This document shows positions 58,356 through 64,000 of a DNA stretch of 64,000 bases, in pieces; the first letter of the stretch is position 1; each line of letters opens with the position of its first letter. The notes beneath the pieces are model-generated. The model was not told where the DNA came from, searched no databases, and worked only from the letters and a program-made list of their open reading frames with translations. The translations under genes were made by a program, and so were the position numbers. The DNA is taken from contig BSBN01000047.1 of the NCBI GenBank assembly GCA_027924645.1, forward strand, positions 3,968,001 through 4,032,000, given 5' to 3'. Source of the stretch: Cunninghamia lanceolata (lineage: Eukaryota; Streptophyta; Pinopsida; Cupressales; Cupressaceae).

Positions 58356-58939
58356 AAACATTCAAAAACATCATCATGGGCATCATCTACATCTTTGAGT
58401 CATATGTAGAATTTAGAGACATTCATCCTTCTTCCTTCATAGTCCTATTTGGAATGGGAAGATCACTTGCAGACATTTGTAGTTCTATTTCTTCTCAAGG
58501 GGAGAAATGTTGTTTAGCAATTGTGGATTATCTTCAACATAGAATGTCGAGCATGTACTAGCAATACATGAGGCATTTTGAGGGGAACCTAAATGGTTTC
58601 TTTTCTCATCTTAGTTTTGGGAGGGAGTATTTCCTCACATGGAGTTCTTTCCTTCTCATTTTTTGGAAGGGTTGCATAGACCTTCTCTCTTTTCTCTCCT
58701 ATGTGGGGAACATTTATTGTACATTAGTGATAGAAGTAGTCCTTGAGGGGTCATGATCAGTCCCTCTTCAATTGTACAATTATTTCATGTGTCATTTCTC
58801 TTTTGGAGAGGAGTTTTGTTTCCCACTAGGTTTTCTCCTTTACTCTATTTATGAGAAACTTATTTGTACATGGGTACCTAACATGGCCTAGTTGCTAGGA
58901 CCCATCATCATTGTATCACTACTCCCTAAGTTACACTTA

Positions 58940-58946
58940 AGGGGGG
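58940..58946 (+). promoter_or_regulatory. polypurine tract of TR-GAG-like element
   Basis: A purine run, aagggggg, abuts the 3' LTR start TGTTAGTG. Confidence 0.8.
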
Positions 58947-59299
58947 TGTTAGTGTCAATAGGGTCATTATTTATGTAGTTAGTTTATCACTCTTTCTAGG
59001 TTGACTCATTCACACTTAGCTTAAATTTACTTAGAGAATAAGATTCTCTTTTGTATAACCTCATGTGGAATTGCCACATGCCCTCACACTTGTTCCATAT
59101 GAGCTAATATGAATTGCACATTTGGAGGGGTAGTCAGACATTCAATCCCACCTTCCCACTTCCTCTTCCTTGCCTTTATATGCAAGGCTCTCATTGTACA
59201 TTTTAGACACTCTCATTTGTATGATAGACATGCTTTTGTGTTATTCACTTGTGGAAGTTTATCATTGGTATTTACATTTAGATCTTGGCTGCTCCAACA
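58947..59299 (+). repeat. 3' LTR of TR-GAG-like element
   Basis: TGTTAGTG...CCAACA, partner of 56039-56375. Confidence 0.88.
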
Positions 59300-59304
59300 A
59301 CCAT

Positions 59305-60226
59305 GAATTGATTCATGAATATGCTAAAAAATAGGTCATTGTCTAGAGAATGATTTAGGATCTATAAAATAACTATACTTTTCATTGGTTTAGATCCTCA
59401 CCTATATATTTTATCTATCACACAAAACTAAACCTTGATCTATGGAAGTGAATTGGTAGGGGATTGATAACTATAGTAAATGTGCCTTGGCTCATTGTAC
59501 CTATGTTTGAGGTGTTGTCTAGAGAAATTCTTTGGGAACTTATTGGGTAAGGATTTATTCTCCTTTTGGAAAGACCCTAGCAAAAATTATTTAATGATGA
59601 TGAACCAATATTGAAGATAGTAGGCAAGCATGCCATATACTTTAGATCATTATAAAATCTAATAATAAAATTATAATCCTTTGTGATAATGTTGTGATGA
59701 TGTGCAAATAGATTAGGCATGCACATGATTTCAAAATGAATAAGGAATATCCTTAAATACAACAACATATCATACAAATTTAAACAATGTTGTACTAAGT
59801 TATCTCACAATGACTAGTAGGAAAATTTTGAAAAGATTCTATTTGAATTTAAAATATTGAGGTTTAGATATACAACTACAAAAATGACTTGGTCAATTTT
59901 GCACCCATATATTTGATCTAGGGTGGCAAATGGGAAATCTAGGGATCAAAACTGGATGAGTGATAATAAAGATAAATTAGGATAACATCATGAGCTAATT
60001 TTTACACAAGAATATACCACATGGAGACCTATTATTACATAAAGGACTCTCTAATGGAAGTGATCTCAAAACATAAGGGAAAAGGGTATGTGTACAAAAA
60101 TTTCACCATTACAAATACAAAGTTTAGAAATAAAATACCATTAGAAATTTCTAACACTAGCATTTTTTTATAGTTAGATGAAGGTTGTGAGACACATTTT
60201 AAATTAATAATTTTCCTTCAACTTCT
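59305..60226. other. noncoding AT-rich DNA
   Basis: No coding or TE signal recognised. Confidence 0.5.
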
Positions 60227-60366
60227 TAATGAATATTTTGTTTAAGATTGTTTATGAATTACAACCTTTTATAGTATCCACATATGAGCTCATGTTTAAT
60301 GAATATTTTGTTTAAGATTGTTTATGAATTACAACCTTTTATAGTATCCACATATGAGCTCATGTT
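60227..60366. repeat. perfect 70-bp tandem duplication
   Basis: 60227-60296 and 60297-60366 are identical base for base (start 'taatgaatattttg'), implying a very recent event or an assembly artefact. Confidence 0.95.
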
Positions 60367-60479
60367 TAACTACTTTAATTATTAAAATATTGTTTATATC
60401 TTTCTTGGTGTAGTTGATTTTAAGGCCATATTTGTAACTAAAACATTATTTTTTAAGGATAATCACCAAAATCTTTTTT

Positions 60480-61990
60480 TCAATCAGTAAAAGGTGCAAG
60501 AACCTAAATAAATTAATATTAATATAAAAATTACAAAATTTCCATACAGGGATTACAGTAAGAAAAACCCGATGACAATGGAGAGAAAACAGTCTGATAC
60601 AAAAGACCTAGCTGACAAAGAGGAAGGAAAATTACAACGAAACAACAAAGAGAAGTATAAACATATATGAAATATATATATATTTTAAGCCAGAAGCAAA
60701 ATAGAGCAACGATATATCTTAACCCAGAGGAAAAACAGAGCAACTAAGAATGGGGTCTTGAACATTCAAATCTGCAACAGAAAACCATGTTGTATTTCAC
60801 CTTCATCTGCAACTTGTTCGATTGGATCAATATTAGGAGGTTGATAGTGTAATAGCAGAGACAAAGCTTGAAATATCTCCTTGATTTTATCCACCTTATC
60901 CACACCAATCTCATTAAAGTGAAAACGGAGTGAGCTTTCAATAGTAACATTATACTTATTTTGTAACCCATGGTAACAACATTGAAAACACAGTGCAGGG
61001 CTGGATTTCTATGGATTTCTTGAAGAGAAAACAATCCTCCAACTAGTGCTTCCCCAAGATGTAGATAATAATTATTTAGCGCCTGATTAAAACTCTCCTC
61101 TAAAAAAAGGTAGTCTTGACTGAAAGTATAGCTAGATTTCTCACCATTTCTGTATTCTGATTGAGGTCCATAGCATTGGATAGAAAAAGTGAAACCACCT
61201 GAGAAAAATAAATCAGTCATAGCTCATGTTAAATTTCTCTTCCACATACCTCATAAATTTCTTCCTCCACCTCTTCATTATCAATTTTAAACACCCTTGC
61301 CATAAGATTAGAATCAAAGGCTCCATGAATTGGATTCTCCCATTTATAAACAAGAAATAACATCCTTTTATTTCACTGGTGTCTCTCCATATTACTCCGA
61401 TGCCACAGGATAATAATTGATGAAAGTTGATGCAAAGCAGCTTCAATACATTCCTAAATAGAACTTCACACCATATGAAAATTATTTCTTCGTCCTGATC
61501 ACCACAAGTGAGATCCTTGGAATCCAATGCATTAATAACCAATACTTCATCCCTTTCGGACTCAGTACAATGCCAACAGTTGTCACATGTTGATGGATGA
61601 GAGATATGACAACATAATTATGAGAAAATTTTGCCAATTCAAAAATCACCTACTAAAAACAAGAAAATGTTAGTAAAAAAAGACTTCTCTTCAATGAGAA
61701 GTCTTAACAATCTTTCTTTATCTCTTTTCACTATCTCCATAACCTTTGGAAATTGATGAAAATTTTGAATGTTAATGTTAAGAATTTGTTGATTCATACC
61801 ACAAGCTAAATTAGCCATTAGGTCTGCAGCCCGATTCTCTTCTGTGTAAGTATGACAACAAAAATAATCTTCAAAGCTATCTAGAAGTTCCCAAACTGCC
61901 TGAAGAATATTTCTGATTTTCCAATTGCAAGTGGCTTTTTTTTTATTGCATTAACAATGATCATAATTCTTGCATTTATATATTTTTTAA
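60480..61990 (-). pseudogene. LINE D: 3' part with RNase H end and a downstream ORF
   Basis: On the minus strand the RNase H C-terminal part is readable at about 61980-61700 ('ATCNWKIRNILQAVWELLDSF', then 'ENRAADLMANLACGMN'). Coding-like blocks continue past it at 61542-61213 and 61220-60744, the last ending 'LHYQPPNIDPIEQVADEGE' near 60790. The 3' end is a 'tgattgaaaaaaa' tail at about 60495-60475. Frameshifts and stops break it. The downstream blocks do not resemble the LINE A extra ORF at first sight. The 5' side is truncated and no clear TSD was found. Confidence 0.6.
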
Positions 61991-62134
61991 TTAAATTTTA
62001 TTAAAATAATTTTTTTTCAATTTTTATTTGTCATTCAATAAAATATATTTTCTATGAATATTTTTTATTGTGCCATTAGTTTGTTATAAAGCCTTTATAA
62101 ATATAAATTTCATGATTCTATTTACTATTTTTGA

Positions 62135-62890
62135 AAGGACTAAATCCTATTTAATCCAAAGAGAGAAGCAATGCAAATAAGTTAGATCTAAAACATATCT
62201 GATAGATTAAAGATAAGACACACAAGATATACTTTAGGAAAACCCTCAAAAGGGAAAACTCTAGCCTCCAAAGCACACTCAATGCATTAAGCTTTAAATG
62301 AGGTTACAAGATGATGCCATAGTATTTTTCTTTTATGGGGGTTAACACTCTATATCTATAGGAAGTCTAGTAGCATAACCCTAATAAATGAACATAAAAT
62401 CTCTATAATAATCCATGAATTTATAGGCTAATTAGACCTAGGAAAATGCCAATGGATTCCCAAAATTATGAGCCACTTCATAGTTAAAATGGTCCAACAT
62501 GGACCCATGCACCCCTCTCCATAGGTAACTCCTTTCATGATAGAATGCAACTCAATTTTGATTATTTGACCTATGTGACCTAGGAGGGTCCATGTAACTC
62601 AAAAATATTTTGGTTGGGAGTAATAATTACATATTGCACCCTCTTGAATATAGCTATTTATAGCTAGTTAAAAATGTTAGTTATAATCCACCTAGTAACC
62701 CCCTATTCAATGACTTCTTATAGCCATGATAAGACTAATTACACATGAATGAAGGAATCTCAAGATTTCTTACAGGAGGGGTTCACTTTCCCTTGTGGGA
62801 ACATTATTTATAATATTTTATAAATATTAAATAATTGCAACTGGCACTAGGAGTTGTAAGGTATACAACACGCAGTCCTAAGAATCTCCT
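62135..62890 (-). repeat. probable copia 3' LTR
   Basis: On the minus strand a purine tract (aagtaggagat) at about 62904-62894 precedes an LTR-like start 'tcttagg' (usual form tgttagg). The far end near 62135 is uncertain. The adjoining coding fragment at 62940 supports the call. Confidence 0.45.
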
Positions 62891-62939
62891 ACTTGTCATA
62901 TGTATTTTAAAATTCATTAGAGTTTCTGACATAGTAAAC

Positions 62940-64000
62940 TAAGTTCTGAGATTTAATGCCTATAGCCATCTTGCAATATCTAAACTTATATGTTCTCATG
63001 AGATTTGTCAATGTATTTTGTGACATTCATCAAAGTATCCTTCTCAAACATAACCCTCTTGTCCTCCACCATATCATGATCAAAAGGGTATTGCACATCA
63101 ATGTGCTTATAATGAACATCGAATGTATAGTTCTTTGTGAAGATGATGGAACTATATCAACTAAATCAACACTATACCTTGATTCAAATCAATCTTTAAA
63201 CATAATATATCTAGAGATAAACTACTTCCTTACAAGCATAGGTAGACATAATGTACTCTACCTTTATAGTTGAAAGAGAAAACAATTTTTTTCATCTAAC
63301 TAGTTGCATCACTAGACATGGTAAAGACATACCCATTGGTAGATCTGTACTTACTATTCACATCTCTTTCCTAATTAGAAGCCATGAATCTTTGTATATC
63401 CACTATCCTAGTCAAATTTGGTCCTCTTAGTAGAAAATTGAATTATATAATGTGTCTTGAAGATAACTAAAGACCTTCATGACTATAGTCCAATGCTCAT
63501 TTCTTGCTTAAGATTCCCACTATTTAGGTAATTTACATAGAGCTACTTAGGAATCCCATTTCATGGCCAATGTTTGGTTTGGTATATAACATAACATAGA
63601 TTATATTACCAACTACACTCATATAGGTGATGTGACTCATGTCTTCTATTTCATTTGGTTTTGAATGGCATTGCTTAAATGCAAGCTTTTCCCATAAGAA
63701 TGGAAACACCCTCTGATTGCAGTCCTACATCCTAAACCACTACTAAATAGAGTTAACATATTTCCTCTAATCGATCCCATAAAAAATTATCTCTATCCCT
63801 CCTTATGTCCATACCTATGATAAACTTATTTGCACCTAAATCCTTCATATAAAATTTTAAAGAAATTTAATATTTAAGAGACCTAATGATTTCATTATTG
63901 TTACTAATAAAAATATCAAAATCTGATAGCTTATGGATATTAATTGTGTTGTAATTTTTTACATCAACGTTTCGGATCATAGTCCATGATCCATCCTCAG
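62940..64000 (-). pseudogene. copia RT/RNase H fragment, cut by window end
   Basis: On the minus strand, RT-side motif 'GMDIRRDRDN' (about 63815) is followed by a decayed stretch, then the RNase H end 'KHIDVQYPFDHDMVEDKRV' (about 63110-63050), in the position of the usual copia C-terminus. Many stops and frameshifts are present. The upstream part lies beyond the window. Confidence 0.65.

Larger units (their letters stand above)
56039..59299 (+). mobile_element. non-autonomous LTR retrotransposon with gag remnant (TR-GAG-like)
   Basis: A 3.26-kb element with LTRs of 337 bp (56039-56375) and 353 bp (58947-59299), a primer site directly after the 5' LTR and a polypurine tract directly before the 3' LTR. 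Flanks gccat (56034-56038) and accat (59300-59304) form a 5-bp TSD with one change. The 2.57-kb interior has no protease, RT or integrase, only a gag-type knuckle remnant and a short following frame. It must have relied on another element's enzymes. Confidence 0.85.

Overview
The window looks like intergenic or intronic DNA from a large, repeat-rich plant genome, most likely a gymnosperm (inference). It is AT-rich and almost entirely transposable-element (TE) derived. Its LTR elements belong to recognisable plant lineages: Ty3/gypsy of the Tat type, with an extra RNase H, and Ty1/copia with an initiator-Met primer site. Its LINEs carry plant-type RNase H domains. The only cellular gene signal I recognise is one MIKC-type MADS-box first exon at 40051-40232 (+), followed by a splice donor; no later exon is recognisable to the window end.

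Layout. 1-1915: decayed uncharacterised ORF. 2162-5094: 5'-truncated LINE (LINE A) with an 18-bp target-site duplication (TSD), an RNase H remnant and a further ORF downstream of it. 5113-6271: AT-rich DNA. 6284-12475 (-): full-length LINE (LINE B) with a 12-bp TSD. 12709-32190: a four-level nest. A tRNA-type SINE (-) sits in one copy of a tandem duplication; a Tat-like gypsy element (12798-31858) sits in the SINE; a complete copia element (21805-28827) sits in the gypsy integrase. 33086-34852: ORF1-only 'half-LINE' (LINE C) with an 18-bp TSD. 35050-36605: internally deleted Helitron. 36791-36916: near-perfect foldback. 40051-40232: MADS exon. 41895-42990 (-): LTR element gag fragment. 44186-45363: array of degenerate hairpins leading into an uncharacterised reading frame of about 1,140 codons (45599-49030). 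49953-55000 (-): decayed gypsy gag/protease, containing a second SINE with a 17-bp TSD. 56039-59299: non-autonomous LTR element with a gag zinc-knuckle remnant. 60480-61990 (-): decayed LINE 3' part. 62135-64000 (-): copia 3' LTR and RT/RNase H fragment, cut by the window end.

Nothing here forms an operon or pathway; the genes are related by nesting. Most in-frame stops in the TE proteins are TAG or TAA where the family has Gln, or TGA/TAG where it has Trp. That is the pattern expected from C-to-T decay at methylated sites, and all three readable reverse transcriptases have lost an active-site Asp. The most unusual items are the hairpin array with its long unknown ORF, the ORFs lying beyond RNase H in two LINEs, the half-LINE, the RNase H placed before RT in the gypsy element, and the Helitron deletion derivative. 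All coordinates and family calls were made by reading; no database search was possible.
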